IMG/VR virus record: IMGVR_UViG_3300037502_002383
Coordinates: 1-59,846 of that record
Source of the DNA: a virus
Length of the DNA stretch: 59,846 bases
Strand: one strand, 5' to 3'
Below, piece by piece: positions 38,882 through 48,451 of this stretch; position 1 is the stretch's first letter; each line of letters begins with the position of its first letter. A program made the position numbers and the translations under genes. The notes under the pieces were generated by a model. That model saw only the letters and a program-made list of their open reading frames with translations, did not search any database and was not told the DNA's origin.

Positions 38882-39382
38882 ATGGCCACCGGACTCATTC
38901 AAGACGAGATGGCGCGCCCGGAGGGTGAAGAGCTCACCACCGAGGCCGTCACGCAGAACATCCAGATGCCGCCTGAGCTGCAGCGCGCCTACGACCGCGT
39001 GGTCGTGGCGGGCATGAAGATCATGTTCGGCAAGGACTCGCACAAGCTGATGCTCAAGGAGCTGCAGCGCGAAGGCCCTCTTGCGCAGAAGCTTGGGCAA
39101 GGCATCGCCGGCCTGGTGCTGCTGCTTTACAAGGAGTCCAACGGCACGATGCCGCCGGCGGTGATGATCCCTGCCGGGGTGTACTTGACCATGCAGGCGG
39201 TGGACTTCATGCGCCAGGCCGATTTGGAGAAGGTCACGAACCAGGACATCGGCGATGCCATGGAAATCATGGTCAGCACGATCATGGAGAAGTTCGGCGT
39301 TGCGCCGGAGAAGCTCCAGTCGGTGCTGAGCCAGTTCGACAACCAGAACGTGGATGCTGCCGCGCAGCAGATGGGGGTCTGA
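38882..39382 (+). CDS. Hypothetical helical protein, 166 aa
   Basis: MATGLIQDEMARPEGEELTT, ELQRAYDRVVVAGMKIMFGK, LGQGIAGLVLLLYKESNGTM, VYLTMQAVDFMRQADLEKVT, and MEIMVSTIMEKFGVAPEKLQ. Helical with two mildly hydrophobic segments. It lies among presumed internal virion genes. Unknown function. Confidence 0.65.
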   Translation: MATGLIQDEMARPEGEELTTEAVTQNIQMPPELQRAYDRVVVAGMKIMFGKDSHKLMLKELQREGPLAQKLGQGIAGLVLLLYKESNGTMPPAVMIPAGVYLTMQAVDFMRQADLEKVTNQDIGDAMEIMVSTIMEKFGVAPEKLQSVLSQFDNQNVDAAAQQMGV

Positions 39383-39383
39383 C

Positions 39384-40190
39384 ATGGGGCTGAGCGGACT
39401 CATCGCCGGCGCGCTGGGCGGCGCGGCCAAAGGCTACACCGAAAACGCCGAGGCAGAGAACAAGAAGCGCATCCAGCTGGACCTGCAAAAGGAGCTGATG
39501 GCGCTGGAGGAGGAGAAGGCTCTGCGCGTGGACGAGGTCCGGCGCAACCGCGACTTCGCCGACAAGAAGCGCGATATCCAGGAACTCGACCCGTTGCGCA
39601 TCCAGTCGAAGGTTGGCGAGACCACGGCTGTCGGTGGCGCCACCACGGACGTCATGGTCGGCCGCGAGGACGCGCTGCGCCCCGGCAAGGCGGCCACTGC
39701 CAGAGCCGAGGCCGATGCCCGTGCCGATGCTGAGCGCGCCGCTCTGGGTGCTTACGCCGGCGATCCCAACGCCCGCGCTGGCACTCGTGCCAAGGCCGCT
39801 GACAGCGAGACGTCTTCGCAGCGGGCAGCCGCCGCGGCGTCTGTTGCCAACGCCAACCTGACCAACCTGTCGATCAAAGAGCGGCAGGCGGTCACCGATC
39901 TGCAGCGAGAGTACGAGAACCCGAACACGAGCGACGCTCGTCGTGCGGAGATCATGCGCTCGCTCACCGTGCGCGGCGTCGTCAAACCTGGCGAGTTCGA
40001 CACGGAGAAGGTCACGACCGAGAGAACGGGCGACGACGGCAGCACGGTCAAGACCGAGCGCACGCAACGGCGCACGGGTGCTTCGGCTCCAGCGGCTCAG
40101 TACAAAGAGGGTGACACCGTGACGCTGAAGAACGGCGGCAAGGGCGTGGTCATCAACGTCGACGGCAAGCTGATGGTCAAACCGCTCTGA
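39384..40190 (+). CDS. Coiled-coil virion-region protein, 268 aa
   Basis: Start at ATG 39384 (MGLSGLIAGALGGAAKGYTE) with a small hydrophobic N-terminus, followed by a long charged coiled coil (KRIQLDLQKELMALEEEKAL, DEVRRNRDFADKKRDIQELD), an Ala/Asp-rich middle and a C-terminal KOW-like DTVTLKNGGKGVVINVDGKL. Likely an internal or scaffold-like protein of the ejection complex. Confidence 0.6.
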   Translation: MGLSGLIAGALGGAAKGYTENAEAENKKRIQLDLQKELMALEEEKALRVDEVRRNRDFADKKRDIQELDPLRIQSKVGETTAVGGATTDVMVGREDALRPGKAATARAEADARADAERAALGAYAGDPNARAGTRAKAADSETSSQRAAAAASVANANLTNLSIKERQAVTDLQREYENPNTSDARRAEIMRSLTVRGVVKPGEFDTEKVTTERTGDDGSTVKTERTQRRTGASAPAAQYKEGDTVTLKNGGKGVVINVDGKLMVKPL

Positions 40191-40200
40191 GGATCCCCTG

Positions 40201-43200
40201 ATGGCCACGTACCTGCCGCTGTCCGAGATCGCTCCGCCCGAGGGCCTGCTCCCGCTGGATCAAGCAGTGGGGCTGTGGACGCCCGAGAAACAGAAGCCTG
40301 AAGGCGCGTTTGCTCGCGCCGGGCGGGTGTTGCAAGATCCTGACGGTGGGGTGCTGCCGGCGGTTGGTTCTCTGATTGCTTCGGCTTTGCCAGAGGGCGG
40401 CGACAAACGCACCGCTGGAGGCTTTGCTGCGGACACTGCGGTGGACGTGACCCGGGGTGTCGTCAGCCTCGGCCAAGGGGTGGTCGGCCTCGGCAACCTC
40501 ATCACGTTCGGCGGCCTGGGCAAGGTGCTGGAGACGGTCGGCTACAGCGGTGACCAGACGCAGCAATTCCTGTCGGGGCTGTACACCGCTGACCGCCAGA
40601 TCGCGCAGCGCAACGTGCAGGAAGCCGAAGGTTTCGTTGACACGCTCAAGGCGCTGGCGGTCAACCCCAGCGAGTTGTTCGGCACCATCGTCCAGGCGGT
40701 GCCCCAGACCGTGGGCGCCGGCGCGGCTGGTGGAGCCATCGTGCGCCAACTGCTGCCGCAAGCCGGCAAGGCTGCTGCCGCAGCCGGATTGGTCGGCGAC
40801 GACGCCACCAAGTTCATCAGCAACTTCGTCGCCAAGCGGGCCGCCGTCGCAGCCGGTGCGACCGAAGGCGCCCTGACCGCGGGCGGCATCGCGGAGTCCG
40901 GGCGCGAGGCCGGCCAGGATTACACGACCTACGCTCCGGCCGCACTGGCTGGCGGAGCATTGACTGCGGCTATTGGCGCGGGCAGCGCAAGCGTGGCACG
41001 CCGCATCGGCTTGGGCGACGTGGAAGCCGACATCGCGATGCGCGGTGCCGGCGTTGCACCGTCTGGCGTGAAGGGTGGCCTGATCAGCCGCACGGCCAAG
41101 GGCGCGCTGCAAGAGGGCGTGTTGGAAGAGGCGCCGCAATCGTTCCAAGAAGAGCTCTTCACCCAGGCTGCCACCGGTCGACCGTTCAACCTGGAGGAGG
41201 CCGGCAGTGCTGCGGCCACCGGCTTGGCGGCCGGCGCGGGCATGGGCGGCTTCAACGCCGCGCTCTCGCGCTCGCGTCCGCCCGAGCAGCCCGCACCCGC
41301 CCCCGCACCGCCGTCCGCACTGCAGGACCTGGCCGACGCCAACACCGAGCTCACCGCTGCGGCGGACGCATACCTGCAGGAGCTGCGCCAGGCGCCGACC
41401 GTTGACCAGGCCATTGAGGCGTTCGGCAAGGCTGCGCAGGTGCCGGTGGCTCCGGCTGAGCTGACCATGGACGAGCGGCTGGCCGCCGCTGAGGCCCCGG
41501 GCCTGCTCGGCCGTCAGCTCGACATCCAGCGCCAGCTCGATCAAGCCGCCGGCTTGGACGTCGCGCCGACCGCTGAGCGTCCTACAGCCCCGGCGCTCGC
41601 GCCCCTGCCGCAGCCCGCGGCTCAGCGCAACATGGAGCTGATGGGCCAAGCTGCGCAGGCCGGCACGGAGTTCGAGCGCCAGCAGGCGCTTGAGCAGGCC
41701 AAGGTCTCGCTGCCCACTCCGGCACCGGGCCCGGCCGCGCGCTACGCCGACCTCACACCGATGGACGCGCGCCAGGCGCAGCAGCGGCTGACCGTGCTGC
41801 AGGAGCAGACCGGCACCCCGCTGAGCTTGGAGATCGTCCCGCACCCGGCGCAGAAGGAGCGCTTTGCGATCGGCCGGCGCGAGCTGCCGGTCAGCGCCGC
41901 CGACCTGGAGATGCCGGACCTGCGCGCCCCTGTGGCGCCTGCGCAAGCCCAGGCGCAGATCGAGTCTGCAGCCCTGGCCGGCAAGGAGGTGCAGCGCCGC
42001 GCAGAGGACGCGCCGCGCCAGCAGATGATCAGCCGGGCGATGGCCAACATCGAAGCCCGCGGCGGAGTGGCCTCGCCCTACGAGGCGGAGCTGCTGCGCT
42101 CGGCCAACCTGGGCCAGCCGTACAACAGCATTGATCCGAACCTTGGCCGCCCGGCTTCTCAGGACCAGCTGCTGACCGCAGCCACCGGCATCTCGGTTGG
42201 CTCCGAGGCGGGCCTGGGCTACGGCGCCCGGTCCTCGACCACCGTGCCCCCGGCTCCTGCGCCGTTCGCGTACACCCCTGACGCACAGGGCCGCAAGCGC
42301 GCCGAGCCGGCGGAGCAAGCTGCGCCGGAGGTCGACATCGTCGGCACGTTCGTGCAGCAGATGCGCGAGACCAACACGCCCGCAGCCCGGGCGTTCGTGC
42401 AAGACTTCGAGGCCGGGCGGATCTCGCCGGCTGAGGTGCAAAGCGCGCTGGACATCCAGCGTGGTCTGCCGCCCAGCTCGCAAGAGCGCATCGAGGGTGC
42501 GGCCGCAGCAGCGCCGGCGCCCGCCACGCCGACCGGCGTGCAGGTGGAGACGTCCAGCGCCAGAGTCGAGAACCCCGCACTGCGCGAGGCAGTGGAGCTG
42601 TACGGCAACCGCCCGCTCACGCAGCAAGACCTGACGGTGGAGGGCGCCACAGCGCGCATCGCTCGCGCCGGCCAGCAGGCTCCGGCACCGCAGGTCACGG
42701 CAAGCGGCATTGAGATCGCCCAGAGCGAAGACCTGACGCCGCGCGGGGCGTTCCGCGGGCGCAACGAGGCGATCCGTGCCGGCAATAACCTGCCGAGGCC
42801 GACGATGGTCGGCGGCCGCCGTGCCGCGTCGCTCACGGACGCTGATCTGCAGCAGACGGCCAACGACATGGGCCTGCCGGCCATCACTCGCCGCGGCGCT
42901 CAGATCGAGCTGCTGGCGCGCCAACAGACCGAGCGGGCAGCTGCCCCCGCCCAGCCGGCGGCTGACGATGTCAGTGCGCGTCTGCAGGCCGCTGCGGCTC
43001 AAGCCACCAAGCCGCTGGACCAGCCTGCGCCGGGGCGCATCATCACCTCTGGGGTGAAGATGTCCACCGCTCGGGCGGCGGTGCCGGGTAGCACGCTGAC
43101 CGTCAACGACCAGGGCACCGACCACCAGCTTCGCGTAGTGGACAGCTCCACGCTCGGCGAGCCGGGCAAGATGATCCAGCAGGTGGCTCGGATCTTCGGC

Positions 43201-46200
43201 AAGAAGGTGGTCGTGTTCGAGTCCGACACCGCGCAGGTGGACGGCTTCGTGCAGGACAACGACGACTCCACGATCTACCTGAGCGCGAAGTCCAGCATCT
43301 CGCCGCTGGCGGTGTTCGGCCACGAGCTCACGCACCTGATCAAGCGCGACAGCCCCGAGGCCTACAGCGCGTTGGAGGCGGTGGTCAGGGCCAACCTGAA
43401 GCCTGAGGGCATGGCCGGGTTCGAGCAAGACTACGGCCAGGGCGCGAACCTGGAGGAGCTCGCCAGCGATCTGGTGGGCAACCGGTTCCAGGAGGCCGAC
43501 TTCTGGAACGGCGTGTTCGAGGACATCGCTGCCAAGAACCCCGAGCAGTCGCGCGGCATCATCACCCGGCTGGCCGCGTCGGTGAACAAGGCGGTCAACG
43601 CCTTCATCCGCGTGGTGCGCGGCCAGACGTTCAACGCTGACCAGTACGTCAAGGACCTGACCGCGGTGAAGGCCGCGGTGCGCACCGCAGTAAGCCAGTA
43701 CGCGCAGCAGCGCCGCGAGCCGGCCATGCGGCTGGACGCCGAGCTCATGCGTCAGGAGAGCCAGGTCGACTTGACCGCGGGCTCTCGCATGCCCGCGAGC
43801 GCAAGTGTGGCTGGCGAAACGGCAGAGCCGATGGGCATCACGGCAAGCGCGACTCGCGCAGCGCCGGACAGCGCCGCTGCTGAGAACCGGATGGCGATTG
43901 TCGTCGGCGCCAAGCCGGGCGAGTTCAACTGGAACTTCACCCGCTCGGACCTGACGCCGCCCCCGTTCACCGCGCCAACTCAGTACGGACCACGCTTGGA
44001 GAAGATCGGCGAAGGCGTCTACGAGATCCTGCGCTCCAACGGGTTCAAGAAACTGGCTGAGGAAGCGTTCGGGATCAAGGGGCTGCGGGTGGCCCCGCTG
44101 CACGGGTCTTGGTTGAACAAGCCGGAGCCCAGCTTTGCGCTGTACGCAGAAGGGCTGACGTTCGAGCAGGCCGACGATCTGTCGAAGATGCTGGGCTTTG
44201 CCTTCGCGCAAGACGCGACGGTTGTCTTCCAGCCTACTTCTCAAGAGTCGCCTGGAGAGATACCTGCGGTCTACATCGGCGGCAAGAAGAAACTCACCGA
44301 TGAGCAGATGAAAGCAGTGCTATCATCTGCTCAGGCAGAGGGTATTGACTACAGCTCGACTGCCGACGGCAAAGCGGTTCGTTTCCTGCACTTTGGAGAT
44401 GATGCCGGCTTAGCTGAGCTGATGCAGAAGACGGCTCGCATTGCGAGTAATGCCGGTCTTGGCGCACCGAGGGTGGTCTACGTAAGGAGCCAGTTGAATG
44501 AAGCGGACAGCTATACCAAGGGAACGGGTGGAAGCGCTGGCCAAGCAGTATGGCTTGGAAGTGGCGAAGCCGGACGACCCGGTCTATTCCGAAGGACCGT
44601 CGATCATGTTCTCGTCCCGTACGCAAAAGTCGTCGGAGGCGAAGGTTATCGATTTGCCGTATCGCGATTTGCCCAGCGATTCGGACTCTCAGCAGAACAG
44701 CAAGGACTGATTCGCCAGGCGCTGCTGCCCAAGAGCGGCGCCGACAAGGCAACCATTGACGTTGCCTCGGGCAAGGTCAAGCTCGACATTAAGCCCACCG
44801 GGGCCCGAAACAAGATCTCGGTTTCCGACATTCTCTGGGCGCTCCAGAACCGCTCCGCGCAAGCCGGCCTCATTGAGCCGGGCGACTACAGCGACCAAGC
44901 CCGCAAGCTGATTGCTGAAGCAATTGCGGAAGAAGTTCTTCACAACATCAATGACACGTCAACCGGCAAGTCCGCCATCGGCTGGTACGACCGTGCGCTG
45001 AAGGCTGCCAAAGAGAAGTACGCGGCAATCTTCCCTGAGCTCAAGACTGATCGCAATCGCGAGCTCGTGTTTGATGCGGTGCTTGGCATCACCAGCCAGG
45101 GCAACGACGTCTTCAGCAACTCGTTGTTTGCGGGCCGCGTCTACGAGATGACCACTCGTCAGAACATGACCCTGGGGCAAGCCGTTGCCGCGCTCAAGGG
45201 CACGTTCGGCGGCGAGACCGTGGCAATCGAGAACAACATCCTCAAGCTGGAGGAGTTGATCAACCGCAACGGCTACGACGCCATGCGCAAGTTCTTCAAT
45301 AAGAAAGACACGGTCTCCAACATCAACGCTAAGCTGCGAGCAGATTCGACCCTGTTCTACAAGAACAAACCCCTCTCGGTTGACGGCGCCGCAGATCAGC
45401 GGGTCACCGGTTGGATGGTGTTTGGGCCAAAGATCGGCTCGTTCATCAACAACCTGCACGGCGACTACAGCACCCTGACCGCAGACCTGTGGTTCAGCCG
45501 CACCTGGAACCGGATTCTCGGATTCTCGTTTGTGCATGCTCCGGCTCGCGAGGCCGAGCAGTACCAGACGTTCGTGTCTGCTCTGCTTGCCGAGTACGGA
45601 TTTGCCAAAGACAGAGAAGGCCCGATCCAACCCAAGCGAATCAGCAAGACCGGCGAAGCGGAAATGCCGGAGTTCGGAACGGACGCAGCTGATCTGACAG
45701 ACGCAGAGGTTGAGCAGATCGTTGCCGACCCCGACGCCGCGCTGAACTACGCAACGGAGCTCGAAGCGATCTACCGCAAGGGTGGCTACAAGGCCAAGAC
45801 GGATCTGCGCCGCGCTGCCAAGAACTGGATCGAGAACCGCACAGACCCCGTTGCGTTGCCGCGTACCGACTGGGAGCGAGACTTCCAGCAGCGCACTGTT
45901 GAGACAGCTCAGAAAATCATCAAGCGCCGAACTGGCCAAGAAATCACCATCGCCGACATACAAGCCGCGCTTTGGTACTACGAGAAGGACAACTTGTTCA
46001 AGCTGCTGGGTGGCACGAACAAGAAGAGCGAGGCTGCGGACTACGCAGGGGCGGCCGATGAAACTCTGAGGGCGTACCAAGCTGGGGACCTCTTCTACGC
46101 CAAGACTGACGACCGGTACGTGTTCGGCAGCAAGGGCAGCTACCGGGTGCAGGCATCGCGCTCAAGAGAACGCGCCGCAACCGACATTCCGCTGGCAGAA

Positions 46201-46347
46201 TTGCGCGGCCGCAAGGTCGCCATGCAGGTTCGCGTCGAGTCCACCGGCGAGACCGGCACGCTGACCATGGACGCCGGCGATTCGCTCACCGACATCAACG
46301 AGCGAGAGACCGCCATGCAACGCCTGCTGGAGTGCGTGCGCAAATGA
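40201..46347 (+). CDS. Giant polyvalent-type virion protein with zincin domain
   Basis: 2048 aa as one open frame. Residues about 60-330 are Gly/Ala-rich with hydrophobic segments (ETVGYSGDQTQQFL..., VPQTVGAGAAGGAIVRQLLP). A long Ala/Pro/Gln linker region holds short helical motifs. A metallopeptidase domain carries FGHELTHLI (HExxH, residues 1041-1045) and LEELASDLVG (Glu1085/1086), a gluzincin-like set. The C-terminal 540 residues are globular (KSAIGWYDRALKAAKEKYAA, TSQGNDVFSNSLFAGRVYEM). Such polyvalent proteins enter the host with phage DNA and act on it. Codon use between 44498 and 44710 does not fit this frame; see the nested gene. Confidence 0.8.
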   Translation: MATYLPLSEIAPPEGLLPLDQAVGLWTPEKQKPEGAFARAGRVLQDPDGGVLPAVGSLIASALPEGGDKRTAGGFAADTAVDVTRGVVSLGQGVVGLGNLITFGGLGKVLETVGYSGDQTQQFLSGLYTADRQIAQRNVQEAEGFVDTLKALAVNPSELFGTIVQAVPQTVGAGAAGGAIVRQLLPQAGKAAAAAGLVGDDATKFISNFVAKRAAVAAGATEGALTAGGIAESGREAGQDYTTYAPAALAGGALTAAIGAGSASVARRIGLGDVEADIAMRGAGVAPSGVKGGLISRTAKGALQEGVLEEAPQSFQEELFTQAATGRPFNLEEAGSAAATGLAAGAGMGGFNAALSRSRPPEQPAPAPAPPSALQDLADANTELTAAADAYLQELRQAPTVDQAIEAFGKAAQVPVAPAELTMDERLAAAEAPGLLGRQLDIQRQLDQAAGLDVAPTAERPTAPALAPLPQPAAQRNMELMGQAAQAGTEFERQQALEQAKVSLPTPAPGPAARYADLTPMDARQAQQRLTVLQEQTGTPLSLEIVPHPAQKERFAIGRRELPVSAADLEMPDLRAPVAPAQAQAQIESAALAGKEVQRRAEDAPRQQMISRAMANIEARGGVASPYEAELLRSANLGQPYNSIDPNLGRPASQDQLLTAATGISVGSEAGLGYGARSSTTVPPAPAPFAYTPDAQGRKRAEPAEQAAPEVDIVGTFVQQMRETNTPAARAFVQDFEAGRISPAEVQSALDIQRGLPPSSQERIEGAAAAAPAPATPTGVQVETSSARVENPALREAVELYGNRPLTQQDLTVEGATARIARAGQQAPAPQVTASGIEIAQSEDLTPRGAFRGRNEAIRAGNNLPRPTMVGGRRAASLTDADLQQTANDMGLPAITRRGAQIELLARQQTERAAAPAQPAADDVSARLQAAAAQATKPLDQPAPGRIITSGVKMSTARAAVPGSTLTVNDQGTDHQLRVVDSSTLGEPGKMIQQVARIFGKKVVVFESDTAQVDGFVQDNDDSTIYLSAKSSISPLAVFGHELTHLIKRDSPEAYSALEAVVRANLKPEGMAGFEQDYGQGANLEELASDLVGNRFQEADFWNGVFEDIAAKNPEQSRGIITRLAASVNKAVNAFIRVVRGQTFNADQYVKDLTAVKAAVRTAVSQYAQQRREPAMRLDAELMRQESQVDLTAGSRMPASASVAGETAEPMGITASATRAAPDSAAAENRMAIVVGAKPGEFNWNFTRSDLTPPPFTAPTQYGPRLEKIGEGVYEILRSNGFKKLAEEAFGIKGLRVAPLHGSWLNKPEPSFALYAEGLTFEQADDLSKMLGFAFAQDATVVFQPTSQESPGEIPAVYIGGKKKLTDEQMKAVLSSAQAEGIDYSSTADGKAVRFLHFGDDAGLAELMQKTARIASNAGLGAPRVVYVRSQLNEADSYTKGTGGSAGQAVWLGSGEAGRPGLFRRTVDHVLVPYAKVVGGEGYRFAVSRFAQRFGLSAEQQGLIRQALLPKSGADKATIDVASGKVKLDIKPTGARNKISVSDILWALQNRSAQAGLIEPGDYSDQARKLIAEAIAEEVLHNINDTSTGKSAIGWYDRALKAAKEKYAAIFPELKTDRNRELVFDAVLGITSQGNDVFSNSLFAGRVYEMTTRQNMTLGQAVAALKGTFGGETVAIENNILKLEELINRNGYDAMRKFFNKKDTVSNINAKLRADSTLFYKNKPLSVDGAADQRVTGWMVFGPKIGSFINNLHGDYSTLTADLWFSRTWNRILGFSFVHAPAREAEQYQTFVSALLAEYGFAKDREGPIQPKRISKTGEAEMPEFGTDAADLTDAEVEQIVADPDAALNYATELEAIYRKGGYKAKTDLRRAAKNWIENRTDPVALPRTDWERDFQQRTVETAQKIIKRRTGQEITIADIQAALWYYEKDNLFKLLGGTNKKSEAADYAGAADETLRAYQAGDLFYAKTDDRYVFGSKGSYRVQASRSRERAATDIPLAELRGRKVAMQVRVESTGETGTLTMDAGDSLTDINERETAMQRLLECVRK
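44498..44710 (+). CDS. Nested 70-aa gene within the giant ORF (+1 frame)
   Basis: Starts ATG 44498 with a strong SD (aaggag, 44484-44489) 8 bp upstream. MKRTAIPRERVEALAKQYGL and EVAKPDDPVYSEGPSIMFSS look like ordinary protein, with a basic helix and then a polar tail. Third codon positions in this frame are mostly G or C, as in the rest of the phage, whereas the giant frame in the same stretch has many A/T thirds. It may be a real overlapping gene, or part of the large protein displaced by two compensating indels. The C-terminal SDSDSQQNSKD is low complexity. Confidence 0.5.
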   Translation: MKRTAIPRERVEALAKQYGLEVAKPDDPVYSEGPSIMFSSRTQKSSEAKVIDLPYRDLPSDSDSQQNSKD

Positions 46348-46712
46348 AGACCGTCAAGGACCTCACCGAGCTCAAGCAACTCGCGCTCAGCCGAGGCGCG
46401 ACCGTTGAGGTCGGCGCGTCGCGCTACAACACCACCGGCGAGCGCGTGAAAGCGTTCCCCAAGCCCACTCCAGCGCCGGCGCCTGTCACGCCAGAGCCGG
46501 TCAAGGCGGAGCCCGCGCCAGCGCCAGCGCCGATGCCCGCGCCGCAGATCACCGTGGACCTGCAGCCTGTGGCGCAGGCGCAAGAACGCATGGCACAAAT
46601 GTTCGCCCAAGCGATCTCGTCGATGCCAAAATCCGCGCGCGAGTGGATGTTCACGGTGGAGCGAGACGCCAACGGTCTGCTCTCCTCCATCCGGGCCACT
46701 GCGAAGGACTGA
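46344..46712 (+). CDS. Small Pro/Ala-linker protein, 122 aa
   Basis: Start at ATG 46344 in an ATGA overlap (MKTVKDLTELKQLALSRGAT). N-terminal 35-residue helix-strand unit, then a Pro/Ala/Val linker (PTPAPAPVTPEPVKAEPAPA), then a helical C-terminal part (VAQAQERMAQMFAQAISSMP) and a strand (WMFTVERDANGLLSSIRATA). The end resembles small phage virion-associated proteins. Unknown. Confidence 0.6.
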   Translation: MKTVKDLTELKQLALSRGATVEVGASRYNTTGERVKAFPKPTPAPAPVTPEPVKAEPAPAPAPMPAPQITVDLQPVAQAQERMAQMFAQAISSMPKSAREWMFTVERDANGLLSSIRATAKD

Positions 46713-46715
46713 CCC

Positions 46716-48287
46716 GTGGCCGCAGCCTCCTACACCACCGACCTGGTCGACTGGATTCTTGACTCCGACACCACGGCGTGGACGGAGCTGACCAACGCCA
46801 CCAGCGGTGGCGCACCGGACGAGGTGGACACCGAGTCGGCGCTGCAAGGCACGAATTCGTGCTCGCAGATCACCAACACCACCGCGCTGTGTTCGCTAAT
46901 TCGCATTTTGGCGACACCGATCACATTGTCTGCGGGGCAGGTGTTTCTGATGTGGCACGGTCACGGCGTAGCAACGGCGTTGCAGTCGTATGCCAACGGC
47001 GGACTACGCACAGTGGTGTCGGGCAACGCAGTCGGCAACTGGAAAGCATGGAGCGTGGGCGGCAACGACGTAGCCCCGTTCCCGTATGCCAAGTGGGTCA
47101 ACAGCCCCATTGACCCCACCGTCACCGCTGACTACACCAACGGCACGCCGCCCACCGGTGCGACCAACATCTACGGCGTCGGGTCCATGTGCATCCTCAC
47201 GCAGCCGGTGGCTCGGGGCCAGCCGCACATCGTGGACATCATTCGCTACGGTCGGGCTGAGGCCCGCATCAACGGCGGAGACCTTGCCAATGGCTACGCC
47301 ACCTTTGGCGATTTTGCGGCACAGAACGACACCTCAGCCAACCGCTGGGGGTTAATTCAGTCTGTCACGGGCGGCTATCAGTGGAAGGGCCTGATGGTGT
47401 TAGGCCACGCCAGCGCGGTGGACTTCCGCGACTCCAACACCGCACTTTTTGTGCAGGACTGCCGCAAGGTCACGGCCACCTTCAACAAGATCGAGGTGCG
47501 CCAAGCCGGTAGTAGGGTGGACTGGACCAACATCTCGATCACTAACTCGTCACCAACCACCAACGTCTCGCCCGGTGACTTTGAGGCCATCGACGACGCG
47601 GACATCAACTTCACGGGATGCACGTTTACCGACATGGGGACGTGGATTTTTAAGCCCAACAGCACCATCAACGACGTCACCTTTCGCCGCTGTGGCCGCG
47701 TCACGCTGGGCGGAGCGACGATGAGCGACTGCGTCATTACTCGCAGCACGGCCACCACGGCGCTGCTGGCGGGGTCGTCGGTCAGCACGCTGTCCAACAC
47801 CAGCTTCACGTCAGCCGGCACCGGCCACGCCATCGAGATCACGGGCGGCACGACCCACACGCTCAACGGTCTGACCTTCAGCGGCTACGCCGCCAGCAAC
47901 GGCAGCACCGGCAACGAGGCGGTCTACGTCAACATCGCCAGCGGCAACGTCACGATCAACTCGGACAGCGCCATCAGCGTGCGCACCGCAGGCGCCACGG
48001 TCACCGTGGTGGCGGGCCAGAAAACCCTGACCGTCACGGGCATCGTCAGCGGCTCTGACGTGGTCATCCTGACTGCCGGCACTGACACCGTGCTGGCCAT
48101 CAACGACGGCGCCACCAACCCCGTCACCAGCTTCGCCTACAGCTACACCTACAGCGCCGGCGTCAACGTGGACGTGGCCGTCTACAAGGCCGGGTACGTG
48201 CCCTACATCGTGCGCAACTACCTGCTGGAGAACGGCAACGCCTCGCTGCCGGTGGCGCAGGTGGTCGACAGGAACTACACACCATGA
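46716..48287 (+). CDS. Beta-helix-like tail/receptor protein, 523 aa
   Basis: GTG start. After the N-terminal part (WTELTNATSGGAPDEVDTES) the protein has runs of short strands with Asn/Thr/Gly turns (INFTGCTFTDMGTWIFKPNS, VTFRRCGRVTLGGATMSDCV, SNTSFTSAGTGHAIEITGGT, HTLNGLTFSGYAASNGSTGN), a right-handed beta-helix pattern as in tail spikes and capsule-binding proteins. It begins a second group of tail genes. Confidence 0.65.
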   Translation: MAAASYTTDLVDWILDSDTTAWTELTNATSGGAPDEVDTESALQGTNSCSQITNTTALCSLIRILATPITLSAGQVFLMWHGHGVATALQSYANGGLRTVVSGNAVGNWKAWSVGGNDVAPFPYAKWVNSPIDPTVTADYTNGTPPTGATNIYGVGSMCILTQPVARGQPHIVDIIRYGRAEARINGGDLANGYATFGDFAAQNDTSANRWGLIQSVTGGYQWKGLMVLGHASAVDFRDSNTALFVQDCRKVTATFNKIEVRQAGSRVDWTNISITNSSPTTNVSPGDFEAIDDADINFTGCTFTDMGTWIFKPNSTINDVTFRRCGRVTLGGATMSDCVITRSTATTALLAGSSVSTLSNTSFTSAGTGHAIEITGGTTHTLNGLTFSGYAASNGSTGNEAVYVNIASGNVTINSDSAISVRTAGATVTVVAGQKTLTVTGIVSGSDVVILTAGTDTVLAINDGATNPVTSFAYSYTYSAGVNVDVAVYKAGYVPYIVRNYLLENGNASLPVAQVVDRNYTP

Positions 48288-48448
48288 AGACCATCGTGGA
48301 CTCAACGGACAAGAAGCACCTGGGCGAGCGCGTCGACGAGACCGCCGAGGTCATCACCTTCGCCAACGGCGAGACCATGAACGTCGAGAAGCGGCTGCAC
48401 GACAACACCGTGCTGGCCAACAGCAACTACGTCATCTACCTGGAGTAA
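48284..48448 (+). CDS. Small virion-region protein, 54 aa
   Basis: ATG 48284 overlaps the previous stop. MKTIVDSTDKKHLGERVDET then AEVITFANGETMNVEKRLHD, ending NYVIYLE. Beta-rich and short; in many phages a similar protein sits between two tail proteins. Unknown function. Confidence 0.6.
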   Translation: MKTIVDSTDKKHLGERVDETAEVITFANGETMNVEKRLHDNTVLANSNYVIYLE

Positions 48449-48451
48449 GCC

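Noticed and set aside
40177-44244. 1355-aa open frame on the minus strand opposite the giant protein
   Set aside because: Composition is Arg/His/Leu-rich shadow of a high-GC gene; no SD, no operon partners, and the plus strand has clear domains and codon bias.
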